This document shows positions 27,190 through 36,536 of a stretch of 64,000 bases of DNA, piece after piece (position 1 is the first letter of the stretch; the number at the start of each line of letters is the position of its first letter). The position numbers were made by a program, and so were the translations under genes. The notes beneath the pieces are model-generated. The model did not search any database and had not been told where the DNA came from. It saw only the letters and a program-made list of their open reading frames with translations. The DNA comes from SAR324 cluster bacterium (lineage in GTDB: Bacteria; SAR324; NAC60-12), in the NCBI GenBank assembly GCA_015231885.1, contig JADGAT010000008.1:23104-87103 (forward strand), in the 5' to 3' direction.

Positions 27190-28382
27190 AGAAACAAGCA
27201 AAAATCTTGATTGTGGATGATGATCAGTTAATCAGCGAAGCCTTGTCGGAAATGCTGCGTCTCTTTGGATACGATTGCGGATTCATTCTTCATCCGAAGG
27301 TACTCTTTCCCAGACTGGAGGATGAGCCTTTTGATCTGATTTTACTAGATATCAATTTACCGGAAATTGACGGCGTGACGCTGCTTTGCCAGATCAAAGA
27401 GCATGAAGATTTCCAAAAAATACCAGTCATCATGCTGACAGGAGCAAAAGAGGATGAACTGGTGGCGACCTGCCTGCAGAATGGCGCCACTGATTTCATC
27501 AATAAGCCAATCCGTACTCCCATCCTGAAAGCGCGTATTGCTACGGCACTGGAAGCAAAAGCCACCAAAGAAGAATTAGAAGTACGTGTCAAAGAGAGGA
27601 CTGCTGATTTGAATGCATCGCGTAAAAAATTGGTGGATGCCAATCATCAATTGGAAAAGTCATACAGAGAATTGCAGAACGCTCAGGCACAGTTGATCCA
27701 ATCTTCCAAACTGGCTTCTCTGGGAGAAATGGCAACCGGTATTGCTCATGAGTTGAACCAGCCGCTTTTTACGATTCGCATGAGCGCCAATAATTTGATC
27801 AAAGCCGATGAAAAAGACATTGTGACAGATCCTCTTCCTCCTCTCAAAAAAATTATCAGGCAAGTGGACCGGGCATCCCAAATTATCAACCACCTGCGGA
27901 CGTTTGGCAGAGATTCCACGCTTACTCCCAAGAAAGAAGCCGATCTCAATGGTATTATCGAAGATGCCTTATCTATGATTAATGAACAGTTCATTAAACG
28001 GGATATCATAATAATCTCGGAATTATCGATCGAGCCTCTCATTATTCACTGCCAGCCAGTGCAAATAGAGCAGGTGCTGATCAACCTGTTGACCAATGCC
28101 AAGGATGCTCTGGCAACACAAGCTATCAAAAAAATCCGGCTGCGCTCTTTTTTCCAAGATCAATGGATCATTGCGGAAGTATTGGATACCGGAACAGGAA
28201 TTCCTTCTGAAATAAAAGAAAAAATCTTTGATCCCTTTTTTACGACAAAAGATGTGGGGGTGGGAACAGGACTTGGCTTGTCCATCAGTTATGGTATCAT
28301 TCGGGATCACCAAGGAAAATTGGAAGTAGAATCAGAGCCAGGGGAAAGCACCTGCTTTCGACTCTATTTTCCCAAGATATGA
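27186..28382 (+). CDS. REC-HisKA-HATPase kinase
   Basis: 398 residues. The receiver (about 5-125) has [15 protein letters not shown] and a conserved Lys (INKPIRTP). A long coiled coil precedes the H box with H188 in [17 protein letters not shown]. The HATPase domain shows [19 protein letters not shown] and [15 protein letters not shown]. This REC-kinase order is typical of kinases whose activity is set by an upstream phosphorelay. It overlaps the preceding gene by four bases and is followed after 23 bp by the REC-HATPase gene. Confidence 0.92.
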   Translation: MKKQAKILIVDDDQLISEALSEMLRLFGYDCGFILHPKVLFPRLEDEPFDLILLDINLPEIDGVTLLCQIKEHEDFQKIPVIMLTGAKEDELVATCLQNGATDFINKPIRTPILKARIATALEAKATKEELEVRVKERTADLNASRKKLVDANHQLEKSYRELQNAQAQLIQSSKLASLGEMATGIAHELNQPLFTIRMSANNLIKADEKDIVTDPLPPLKKIIRQVDRASQIINHLRTFGRDSTLTPKKEADLNGIIEDALSMINEQFIKRDIIIISELSIEPLIIHCQPVQIEQVLINLLTNAKDALATQAIKKIRLRSFFQDQWIIAEVLDTGTGIPSEIKEKIFDPFFTTKDVGVGTGLGLSISYGIIRDHQGKLEVESEPGESTCFRLYFPKI

Positions 28383-28405
28383 AAAAAAATTAAACAATAA
28401 GCATT

Positions 28406-29278
28406 ATGAAAATATTATTGATTGATGATGAACAGAGCCTGCAGGAAGAAATTGCTACTTATCTGAAAATGGAGGAACACACGGTAGTCTCAGCAGCAAA
28501 TGGCCAAGCAGGATGGGACCTCTTTGTTCAATCTCCTGATGAATTTGATGTAATCATTACTGACATCCGAATGCCGGTTCTGGATGGGCTGGCACTGATG
28601 AAAAAGCTGCGTAAGGATCATCACGAAATACCTATCATTATTATCACTGGGCACGGAGATCTGGATGCCTCCATTCAGGCATTACGTTTAGGCGCTTTCG
28701 ACTTTTTGCTAAAGCCATTTGATCCTCAGGCTCTAGATACAGCCCTGTTGAAACTTAAAACTCTCTTATCCGCAAAAAAACCCACTACTGAAATTGCAGC
28801 TTGTGTGGAACACATTCGCTTGACCATTCCCAGCAAAACAAAACTTTGTGTGGATGTCCTGGACTATTTAAAAAATTATTATGGCCCACTCTGCCAAAAA
28901 CATGACATCAATGTGATTCGGATTGGGGTCTGTGTGATGGAAGCGCTGACTAATGCCATTCAACATGGAAACCTTGAGGTACCCTCTTCTCTGAAGCAGG
29001 AATCCTGGGATAAATTTTTTACCTTAATACAAGAAAGAGAAAATGATTCCCAATTTACAGATCGACAAGTGACCATCCAGTATCGAGTCAACAAAGAACA
29101 GTTTGAAATTGAGGTGGAAGATGAGGGGAAAGGGTTTGATCAAGCCATCTTGCCGGAAAACTATAATGAAGACACATTGTTGTCATCTGGAAGGGGAATT
29201 CTGTTGATACGCAGTTACATGGATGACGTAAAGTGGGATAAACAGGGAAGCAAAATCATCATGACAAAAAAGCTGTAA
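28406..29278 (+). CDS. Response regulator with RsbW-like HATPase output
   Basis: 290 residues. The receiver domain (about 1-125) carries the acidic pair LLIDDEQS, phosphosite ITDIRMPVLDGLAL and LKPFDPQAL. The C-terminal half is an RsbW/SpoIIAB-type ATPase lacking an H box: VCVMEALTNAIQHGN, VEDEGKGFDQ and GRGILLIRSYMDD. The family uses such domains as anti-sigma factors or kinases of STAS antagonists, so the likely output of this run is a protein-protein switch, not DNA binding. A STAS protein at 63530 and a SpoIIE phosphatase at 36537 are possible partners (inference). Confidence 0.9.
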   Translation: MKILLIDDEQSLQEEIATYLKMEEHTVVSAANGQAGWDLFVQSPDEFDVIITDIRMPVLDGLALMKKLRKDHHEIPIIIITGHGDLDASIQALRLGAFDFLLKPFDPQALDTALLKLKTLLSAKKPTTEIAACVEHIRLTIPSKTKLCVDVLDYLKNYYGPLCQKHDINVIRIGVCVMEALTNAIQHGNLEVPSSLKQESWDKFFTLIQERENDSQFTDRQVTIQYRVNKEQFEIEVEDEGKGFDQAILPENYNEDTLLSSGRGILLIRSYMDDVKWDKQGSKIIMTKKL

Positions 29279-29297
29279 ACACTTTACAATAGAACCT

Positions 29298-30251
29298 ATG
29301 AAACAAGCATTTAATAGAAATCAGGCAGGCATTCAGCTTTACAGTTCAAAACAGTTTAAGGAGGCAATACAGCAGTTCAAAGGGGCCTTAGAGATATTCC
29401 CTCAATCACAAAAACAAGAAAACTTGTATTTTGATATCCAGCTGAATTTGGCCAATTCCTATCAGATGAACGGTGATTATAATGAGGCCAAAGCGCTTTA
29501 TGAACAGCTGATTGAACAAAATCCGGGATGCCAATCGCAATACTATCTGGAACTAGGCAACTTGATCAGAAGAATGGACGAAAAAGAAGTTCTGAACAAG
29601 CTCTCCAATAAGTTGAACAAGGGACAAGGGCCATCCATCCAAATTGAGGGAGACGATCGTTTGGTTTTACTGGCAAAGGGGGTGCTTCCAAAATTTCCCG
29701 GCATTCGTTTATCAATAACCATTCGGATGCTGGATAGCTCTGGTAACAATGAGAATACCTTGAAAAACCTGGGGTCTACTGGTAAGTTCGTGCCAATTTC
29801 TCAAGGAGATACGAGTTCTGTGAGGCACACGCTTGTCTACAATAAAGAATTCTGGTCAGAAGCAACAGACTCGGAATTGAAGGGGAATATTTGCCATGAG
29901 TTGATGCATAAAGAATGGCTGGATACGGGGTTGGAATCCCATTTTTTTAATTGGCAGACGGATTCTATCAACTACCTGGCCTTAGAGTGGATCATGGACC
30001 TGTGTGTTATTGCAAAAGGATTCAGTGAGGATTTATATAACTCAAAAAAATATATTTTGGCAAAGCAGACGGATCAAGAACATTACTTGTGCAACGATAT
30101 TAGTTTGAATGTGCTGCATTTATCAAGAATTTTTGAAAGATCGAGTGCCTTCAGCATGCCTGGTACTGCGAATCCCATCCCTAATCATGTCATTCCTGGC
30201 AGTATTGCAAAAGAAATAAAAAAGCTGAAAAAGAAAAGCCCGTATTACTAA
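29298..30251 (+). CDS. TPR protein with HExxH metallopeptidase-like motif
   Basis: 317 residues. The N-terminal ~95 residues form tetratricopeptide repeats (GIQLYSSKQFKEAIQQFKGA, NLANSYQMNGDYNEAKALYE). The rest contains HELMH (H200, E201, H204) within GNICHELMHKEW, the zinc-metallopeptidase pattern; the third ligand is not obvious. There is no signal peptide, so it is probably cytoplasmic. It follows the REC-HATPase gene by 19 bp and is the last gene of the run. Proteolysis of a signalling partner is a guess; no family is recognised. The stop codon TAA doubles as the flanking triplet of repeat copy G. Confidence 0.75.
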   Translation: MKQAFNRNQAGIQLYSSKQFKEAIQQFKGALEIFPQSQKQENLYFDIQLNLANSYQMNGDYNEAKALYEQLIEQNPGCQSQYYLELGNLIRRMDEKEVLNKLSNKLNKGQGPSIQIEGDDRLVLLAKGVLPKFPGIRLSITIRMLDSSGNNENTLKNLGSTGKFVPISQGDTSSVRHTLVYNKEFWSEATDSELKGNICHELMHKEWLDTGLESHFFNWQTDSINYLALEWIMDLCVIAKGFSEDLYNSKKYILAKQTDQEHYLCNDISLNVLHLSRIFERSSAFSMPGTANPIPNHVIPGSIAKEIKKLKKKSPYY

Positions 30252-30410
30252 GGGTTCGTGCAGAAATAACGTTGACAAAGATGAGGAAGTATTTTTTCTT
30301 GGCTACAAGGCGTCTTCAATTGTGCATACTGGAAGTATGTGCCTTTGAAGACAACACCGTAGACGAGGAAAAAGACAAGTCATCTGTAAAGGTTATTTAT
30401 GTACGAGCCC
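30252..30410. repeat. TWA-flanked inverted-repeat element, subfamily 2 (copy G)
   Basis: 159 bp, ends GGGTTCGTGCAGAAATAAC and (opposite strand) GGGCTCGTACATAAATAAC. TAA flanks at 30249-30251 and 30411-30413. The central palindrome is CATACTGGAAGTATG. It is the near-identical inverse of copy A 16 kb away. It lies between two convergent operons and could fold into a long hairpin acting as a terminator for both. Confidence 0.9.
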
Positions 30411-30454
30411 TAACAACACCAAAGATACACAATCAGTTAAAATCTTCCATATCA

Positions 30455-31123
30455 TCAATATTCGGTCCTGGGATGCTCGATTTTTTCCAGACGTTCCTCA
30501 TAATCAAATCCTTCTTTTGGATAGGAAGGATTTTTATAAACTTTTCCGTTGAGCTTTAACTCGGAAACATGACACCGAAGGCAGATGTCTTTATTAATTT
30601 GGAGCAATCCGTGCTTTTTTTCCATTCGTACACGTTCTGCCTTTAACTGTGTGCTAAAATTTTCGTGTTGAGGAGTTCCCTTGGCTGTTTTAAATAATGC
30701 TTTTTTTAATTCCAGCAGTTTAGCCTTATCTTCTTCCTCGTTATACTCGCTACCAGGGCCGTGACATGCTTCACATTGCACCCCTTCTTTGATTCTGAAT
30801 TTACGATCCAGCATTTTTTTGTCAACGCCATATGCTGTCGTATGACAAATTAAACATTCTTCGCTTTTTTGTGGATCACCTTTCAGCCCTACTTTTTTAG
30901 CAGCTTCTTTAGCTTCTGGACTTTTCAGTATTTTGTAAGCAGATGCATGCTTCAGTTTTTTCCAAACAAAATACTGTTTACCCACTTCCGTCTGTTGATG
31001 ACATTTTTTACAATTTTTTATACCCATGTATTTATAATCCTGGGCATGAATTTCATAAGTCATTCCAGCGCCAAATACTGCAATGCAAACTATCAAAAAA
31101 TATTTTGCAAATTTAGTTTTCAT
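30455..31123 (-). CDS. Tetrahaem cytochrome c554-like periplasmic protein
   Basis: 222 residues from the ATG at 31121-31123, chosen because GAGAGG lies upstream and it gives a signal peptide (FLIVCIAVFGAGMTYEIHA, then Q). Four CxxCH motifs are present: CKKCH, CLICH, CEACH (followed by GPGSEY) and CLRCH. Spacing and the CEACHGPG motif resemble the cytochrome c554 family. It starts 20 bp after the 13-haem gene and is the last gene of the porin-cytochrome operon. It probably shuttles electrons in the periplasm between the inner membrane and the conduit (inference). Confidence 0.85.
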   Translation of the reverse strand: MKTKFAKYFLIVCIAVFGAGMTYEIHAQDYKYMGIKNCKKCHQQTEVGKQYFVWKKLKHASAYKILKSPEAKEAAKKVGLKGDPQKSEECLICHTTAYGVDKKMLDRKFRIKEGVQCEACHGPGSEYNEEEDKAKLLELKKALFKTAKGTPQHENFSTQLKAERVRMEKKHGLLQINKDICLRCHVSELKLNGKVYKNPSYPKEGFDYEERLEKIEHPRTEY

Positions 31124-31142
31124 AGAGCCTCTCTGTAAAATA

Positions 31143-33425
31143 TTAGGGACGTCCCCCATCACTATTCAAAAGATAATTCAGAGCATCCTGCTGATAGCTG
31201 GCTCCTTGATGGGACGACCCTTCTAAAGTTGCTTTCACCGAATCATTCAACAGGTTATCATCCAGCCAGTCAATAGAGTCATAAATCAAGCGTTTTGCGT
31301 AATAACGGTTGTGTGCAAAAGCCCCTGGATCGTGCTCAAGCATATTAAAATTATAGGCGGCCCCCATGTTGAGCTTTCCTGAGTTAATATCACTGCCTGT
31401 TAACCAATTTCTGACTCCTTTTGTCCGGTCCGTTGTATCAGCCTCAGAGAAGAAATATGGATAAGAAGCCGCAAAGTAATAGCCTCTTTTTTCCAACTCA
31501 ACCTTGAGGGCTTCAAGAGATTCAGCTAAATGGGCCTTTTCTTCATTCAATACAGTGGATGTCAGTTCGAATTGTCCTGTATGGCAACTGGCACATGCTG
31601 GACTACTAATTGCAGAAATTTCACCGTTTTCATCGCTCTTAGTAACTGGCTCAAACAGATGTTTTTCAGTAGCACTCATATGGCATCCAACGCAAGGACC
31701 ATTAGTTCCAGTACCTGGATTCACTTCATTTCCATCTGCATCTGCAGCACCGATCTGATCGTGTGCATAAAATGAAACATTGGTATAATCCCGAGCAGAA
31801 TATTCATATCCACTTGCCGTAAAAATGTTTGCACCGGCAGTTAAGTAGTGAGAATTAATAAATCCAGTGTTGCTGAAATCGTTAGTTGAATTCTCAATTG
31901 AACCTCCGCCCTCTCTGCCCGTATGACAACCCATACAAACATTAGAAGCCGCTACATCAGGAAAGACAATCTCACTGCCATCCATATCAACATAAGGTGC
32001 TACAATAGGGCCTGGATTCCGAATTCCCCCTTTATAATTGGTGTGGCAACCCCAGCAATAAAGGCTTTCGTTTTGTCCAAAGTTTAGAGTGTTGCCTTCT
32101 GCATCGGTGGCGGCTGGTGTGAGATGTGAAAAATCGTTATTGCTGGCAACATACTCTTCTCCTTTTGCGTTGGCATTCGCATAGTTGGCAAAGCCAGTGG
32201 TTGTATGGCAGCGTTGACATGCCTGACGATTTTCGGCCTTCCAGTCGTAGTGAATCCAAGGATCATCCGTTGTACTCCCGTGTGCTGATTGAACCCATTG
32301 TTCATTAACTGTATTGTCAGCGGCGTGTGGATTGTGACATCCAGCACAAGACTTTGAATCACTTGGTTTGATAAAAACATATTTTCCTGGAGAATCGCCT
32401 GTATTCAAACGGGTGGGATCTCCCGCCATCGCATGGGTGTCTGTAATTACTTCGTTCAGTGCTCCATATTGATTAACGGCAGGGTCATGGTACGCATCTG
32501 TCATGGCAACACCATTCACATCGTTTAGTTGATGACAAGAAGTACAGGTATTGAACTGAGAAGATTGTGTGACTTCGCCCCCGACTCCTGTTGTTGCGCT
32601 AACCGTTTCTAAATTGTTCGCATTGGCCATATGAGGATCATGGCAAGTTCGGCATTGAACAACAGAGGCGTCTTTGATATCAGGTAACCCTTCAAAAGCT
32701 TCTTTCAATTCGGTATAACCGGTAGAGCCTGGAACGGAATTATATTTTTTGAACCCTTCATCAGTATGACAGCGTGAACAGCGTGCTCTTACCGTTGTGG
32801 ACCCTTCTTCTACATAATTGTGTTCATTGATGGATTTGTTATGTGGGGAGGTGACATATTCTTCCAGGATGTTATCTCCTGTGGGGTGGTATGCGAGATG
32901 GTCGAATTCTGAGTTGTGACACTGACCGCAACGCTCATAATCAGGTTTGGCGAACTGAATTGGCCCTACTCCATAATGATTGTTTCCTCCGCCATGACAA
33001 GATTCGCAGCCAATAACAGGGCGAGCTGTATTTCCAGTTAGTTTGGGAGTCAAATGCTGACCATCTTTTTCGGGATCATGGCAACTGGAACACTTGTTAT
33101 CCGGATCCGTTCCCAGCCCGTTGTATCCATAATAGGGAAATCCATCGCTGTCTAGGCCAAGGTCCAAATCAGCATGAGTCGCGTGATCAATAGCATTTAA
33201 GTTGCCATGTTGCCCTTCCAACCATTGATTCGATTGTCCATAATGACAATTGGTGCAGACATCCATCCCCACATTTCTAAAGTTGTTTAGATCCGCTTCC
33301 AATGAAGTAATGCTTTCATCTTTCGAATCACCCAACTGGCAATTGGTAAAAGTCAGTGTCATTGCCAGCAAACATAATACTAGCTTTAACCATCGCATGT
33401 TACCTTGTTTATTTATTTCCCACAT
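31143..33425 (-). CDS. Thirteen-haem c-type cytochrome lipoprotein, probably surface-exposed
   Basis: 760 residues. The signal peptide (KLVLCLLAMTLTFTNC) ends in a lipobox-like TFTNC, so it is likely lipidated. Thirteen CxxCH haem motifs are spread through the chain, from CTNCH near residue 58 to CASCH near 630. The C-terminal ~130 residues have no haem site. AAGGAGG sits just upstream of this ATG; an internal ATG nine codons later also has a weaker site. By position it corresponds to the outer-surface cytochrome (MtrC/OmcB role) of porin-cytochrome conduits, although the sequence family may differ. The gene lies between the 12-haem and 4-haem cytochrome genes on the same strand. Confidence 0.9.
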   Translation of the reverse strand: MWEINKQGNMRWLKLVLCLLAMTLTFTNCQLGDSKDESITSLEADLNNFRNVGMDVCTNCHYGQSNQWLEGQHGNLNAIDHATHADLDLGLDSDGFPYYGYNGLGTDPDNKCSSCHDPEKDGQHLTPKLTGNTARPVIGCESCHGGGNNHYGVGPIQFAKPDYERCGQCHNSEFDHLAYHPTGDNILEEYVTSPHNKSINEHNYVEEGSTTVRARCSRCHTDEGFKKYNSVPGSTGYTELKEAFEGLPDIKDASVVQCRTCHDPHMANANNLETVSATTGVGGEVTQSSQFNTCTSCHQLNDVNGVAMTDAYHDPAVNQYGALNEVITDTHAMAGDPTRLNTGDSPGKYVFIKPSDSKSCAGCHNPHAADNTVNEQWVQSAHGSTTDDPWIHYDWKAENRQACQRCHTTTGFANYANANAKGEEYVASNNDFSHLTPAATDAEGNTLNFGQNESLYCWGCHTNYKGGIRNPGPIVAPYVDMDGSEIVFPDVAASNVCMGCHTGREGGGSIENSTNDFSNTGFINSHYLTAGANIFTASGYEYSARDYTNVSFYAHDQIGAADADGNEVNPGTGTNGPCVGCHMSATEKHLFEPVTKSDENGEISAISSPACASCHTGQFELTSTVLNEEKAHLAESLEALKVELEKRGYYFAASYPYFFSEADTTDRTKGVRNWLTGSDINSGKLNMGAAYNFNMLEHDPGAFAHNRYYAKRLIYDSIDWLDDNLLNDSVKATLEGSSHQGASYQQDALNYLLNSDGGRP

Positions 33426-33511
33426 GTTTCCTCCTTAAAAAATTGAATGGCAAGCTATACTCTTTTTTCATTCCTCAAATCAAGCATGGTCTGTTATTAT
33501 TGAGATGAAAG

Positions 33512-34480
33512 TCATTTTAAATAATGCATAACTTTACGGTGGCAAACCGCACAGTTATTATTTTCAGGGCCAAAACTGGTATCCAGGTGGCAATTCACAC
33601 AATGCCGTGTACCCCAATTCCCAATATGACTCTTCGGAGCGGTTTCATTATGACAACTGATACAAAAATTTTCCTGATGGCATGTCGAACAACGTTCACT
33701 CTCGACATCAGCCATCAAGCCATGTCCCTGAGTTTTCCAAAAGTAGGTATGATCCCTTGGCTGCTGCTCCTGGTGGCAGGAAGTGCAATCATTTTGCACA
33801 TGGCAAGTCATACAATCATCACGATGTTCTGTATTGAAATTTAAATTAGCCATTAGACCATGACTTTGCTTCCAGTCACCCTGGTGGGAGTCAGGGCGTT
33901 TGTTGGAAGTCATGCTCTTATGGCAGACAGTACAGTCATTCGATACCAGATCTTTGTGATGGCATTCGATACAATCTTCTGCCGGCTGCATGTACTTGTC
34001 ATGGGGTAATTCTAAATTGGAGTCTTTGTTGATATCATTGTGACATGTCAAACAGTCGATCTCTTTATCTACATGCACCCTATGAGAGAAAAGCAGATCT
34101 TTGTATGGCTTTGGCCCTTGCTGTACTTTGAATTCTTTTTCTCCACGAAATGGCAATTCATTGATCGTTGTATTATGACAAAGCAGGCATTCTTGCTTAT
34201 TTACAGAAGTTGCTTTGACTTCTTGATGACATTCACCACAAGTTTTTTCTTTGATAAATCCCGCTTTGTCTTCCTCATCTGCAGTATCGTGACAGTCAAT
34301 ACATTCTAGTTGTTTTTTGTCAATATGGATTTGATGATTCAGTTTAATATCACGGCTGCGATCATGCCCCCAGTTCCAGAGCCAATCCCATCCTCCTAGC
34401 ATCACCCATATTGAAAGAATCAACAGCAACTGCAAAGGTTTTGCTAGCCAGCGTTTTTTGAGGAGTCGTCTAAAAGTCAT
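33512..34480 (-). CDS. Twelve-haem periplasmic c-type cytochrome (MtrA-role candidate)
   Basis: 322 residues. A single N-terminal hydrophobic segment (LLLILSIWVMLGGWDWLWNWG) may be a signal anchor or uncleaved signal. Twelve CxxCH motifs follow, about one per 25 residues, from CIDCH to CAVCH, with extra distal histidines between. Such a dense, small cytochrome fits the haem wire inserted into an outer-membrane barrel. Its start overlaps the end of the porin gene by 11 bp, indicating translational coupling with the barrel that would hold it. Confidence 0.9.
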   Translation of the reverse strand: MTFRRLLKKRWLAKPLQLLLILSIWVMLGGWDWLWNWGHDRSRDIKLNHQIHIDKKQLECIDCHDTADEEDKAGFIKEKTCGECHQEVKATSVNKQECLLCHNTTINELPFRGEKEFKVQQGPKPYKDLLFSHRVHVDKEIDCLTCHNDINKDSNLELPHDKYMQPAEDCIECHHKDLVSNDCTVCHKSMTSNKRPDSHQGDWKQSHGLMANLNFNTEHRDDCMTCHVQNDCTSCHQEQQPRDHTYFWKTQGHGLMADVESERCSTCHQENFCISCHNETAPKSHIGNWGTRHCVNCHLDTSFGPENNNCAVCHRKVMHYLK

Positions 34481-35834
34481 ACCGCACCCCCATACTCAAA
34501 GTATAATATTTGTCAAAACCGTCTTCCCATTCGTAGCTTCCTTTGAAAGAAAAGTCGTGAAAGAGGGGTACCTGGCCCTTTACATAATAGGTGCGAACAT
34601 CCTCTGTCTCGTCATGTTTGGAATAATAATCGTATTTATACAGGCTGTAGTAGGTTCCTGCATGCACCTTAGCTTTATCACTTCCCCATTTAAACCGATA
34701 CATCAAATCAGCACCTGCCGCATTTACAGATTGTTCACTTTCCCAATGTTCCCCTGTCAGAGACAATGATAAATTATCTTTAATAAAATTATCTACATGC
34801 AAAGAGAGCAAGGTTCTCCAATAATCGCGATTGAATTCTCCCTCATTTTGATCATCGACTAATCCTCGTCGAAAATAAGATAGATCCAAAGAATATCGAT
34901 TACTGAACTGTTTACGAAGATTTAAGTTCAATGTCTGGTAGGGATGTGTTGTACCAAGAAGGTAAGCATACTCTGATAATTCATCAGTCAATTCCCGCTG
35001 AGCACGAAATTGCTGAAAATAACTGATGCTTAATTGAAACTCATGAGGAAGAAATCCTGTGGAATTTAACCGGAAATCTCGAGCTTCCCCATTAATCCAT
35101 CGGTATCGTAGAGTAGCTTTTGCGGTTTCTGAGAGACGTTGGGCTATTTTAAAAGCAACGAGACGGTCTTTCTGTTCGTCTTCTAAAAAATCTCGTTCAT
35201 CTTTTATTCCCAAGTAATCAAGACTGAACCGGGTTTGTCGGGCAGGAGAAAAATCAACTCCTGCTCCTAACACTTGATCATCTCCTGGATCAACCTCGTG
35301 AAAATGGACGGTACGTCCTCCATAGGCAGTTGCTTGGAATTTTCTCCCAAATCGAAAATCAGCAGCGACTCCATCATAAAACACCACTTCCCCTCTTTGT
35401 CCTGACTGACGCCCAAGGCGCAATTGTTTCACACCAGGCAAGATGTAGTTAAAATCTAAATGGGCTTCGTAAAGATATCCTTTGCTGCCCTGATCACTGA
35501 TATCTCCGGCATCTTCAAAAGGAAAGAACCCACGATGATTTTGGTCTCCATCCTGATCTGATCGAAGAGATCCAAATACATGGGCTTCATATAAATTGTG
35601 TTTTGGGGCGGTAAGATCTACTTTGAATTGTCCAAAAATATCTTGGTCACTAAATTTTTCATCTTCAAATTCTGTTGCACGAATAACATATTTTCCAGAG
35701 ATAAATCCAGTCGTGATGGTTTGAAAATTTTCTTTATCGGCAGATTCTTCATCTGCGGCAAACAGTGGAGAGCCGGCAACTATCAATCCTCCGAGAAGAA
35801 TAGCTATATGAGTTTGCGCTGCAAACCATTTCAT
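34470..35834 (-). CDS. Outer-membrane beta-barrel protein, porin of a porin-cytochrome conduit
   Basis: 454 residues. Signal peptide ends SPLFAADEES. The mature protein is made of alternating aromatic beta strands and ends SMGVRYDF, with the terminal Phe used for outer-membrane barrel assembly. I do not see the N-terminal CXXC of MtrB, so it resembles other conduit porins more than MtrB itself. It is the first gene of a four-gene operon with 12-, 13- and 4-haem cytochromes, and overlaps the 12-haem gene. The role in holding a cytochrome across the outer membrane is inferred from context. Confidence 0.8.
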   Translation of the reverse strand: MKWFAAQTHIAILLGGLIVAGSPLFAADEESADKENFQTITTGFISGKYVIRATEFEDEKFSDQDIFGQFKVDLTAPKHNLYEAHVFGSLRSDQDGDQNHRGFFPFEDAGDISDQGSKGYLYEAHLDFNYILPGVKQLRLGRQSGQRGEVVFYDGVAADFRFGRKFQATAYGGRTVHFHEVDPGDDQVLGAGVDFSPARQTRFSLDYLGIKDERDFLEDEQKDRLVAFKIAQRLSETAKATLRYRWINGEARDFRLNSTGFLPHEFQLSISYFQQFRAQRELTDELSEYAYLLGTTHPYQTLNLNLRKQFSNRYSLDLSYFRRGLVDDQNEGEFNRDYWRTLLSLHVDNFIKDNLSLSLTGEHWESEQSVNAAGADLMYRFKWGSDKAKVHAGTYYSLYKYDYYSKHDETEDVRTYYVKGQVPLFHDFSFKGSYEWEDGFDKYYTLSMGVRYDF

Positions 35835-36016
35835 AGGTCCCCGCTTATTTTCTGATTACAAATGGTGCTTTTTCAAAAGATACCGCCTTTTTCAAAATTT
35901 AATATTGCGGAAAATCAGGCTGTTTTAAGACATCGCACACCTTAATAGCAGTGGTATCAAATTTTTTTTGAAAAGTAAAAGTTTTTTTTTGTTTACAGTA
36001 GTTCAGACAGAAATTT

Positions 36017-36470
36017 TTGTTAGAGTATTGCTTTATCACTCCGAAGTTTTATTTATCCGTACGAGAGCTTAGATGGCCAGATGGTGTCCAATGCCCACAC
36101 TGCTACCATAGAGATATCATCAAAAAAGGTTTTGATGAGACAGAGTCTCATCGCCAAAAATACCTTTGTAAGCATTGTGAGCGCCGATTTGACGATTTAA
36201 CGAACACTACATTTTCAGGCCTTCATCAGCCTTTAACCGTATGGATGACCTGTCTTTATTTGATGGGGCTGAATATTTCAAACCAGCAGATAGTTCATAA
36301 TCAATACCATGGAAGGTTTTTGGTCTCTCTTACGATCTTGGTTGAGACCCCATAGGGGAATTTCTCAAGAAAAACTCCCCTGTTATTTGGCTTTTTACCA
36401 GTTTGTTCATAACGCCCGCAAACGAGGAAAAGCCCTTTTAGGAACTCTCGTTAGCATTTTGTTGAACTAG
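36017..36470 (+). pseudogene. IS1595-family transposase remnant (internally deleted, frameshifted)
   Basis: The N-terminal part has the zinc ribbon VQCPHCYHRDIIKKGF...LCKHCERRFDDLTNTTFS and continues VWMTCLYLMGLNISNQQI. It then jumps directly to the C-terminal part EGFWSLLRSWLRPHRGI in another frame, and one extra T near 36361 shifts it again into SQEKLPCYLAFYQFVHNARK. The central catalytic portion is missing. The family call comes from the zinc ribbon and the GFWSLLR...RPHRGIS signature. It is non-functional and sits upstream of the electron transfer operon. Terminal repeats were not identified. Confidence 0.75.
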
Positions 36471-36536
36471 GTTCCCGGAAACCATAAAGAGCCAAAATAT
36501 CATTACACGACGAGCTTACCCCGAACTGAGGTTTCG

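Noticed and set aside
30272..30559. 95-residue frame after the TPR gene
   Set aside because: It starts inside repeat copy G and runs antisense into the tetrahaem cytochrome gene.
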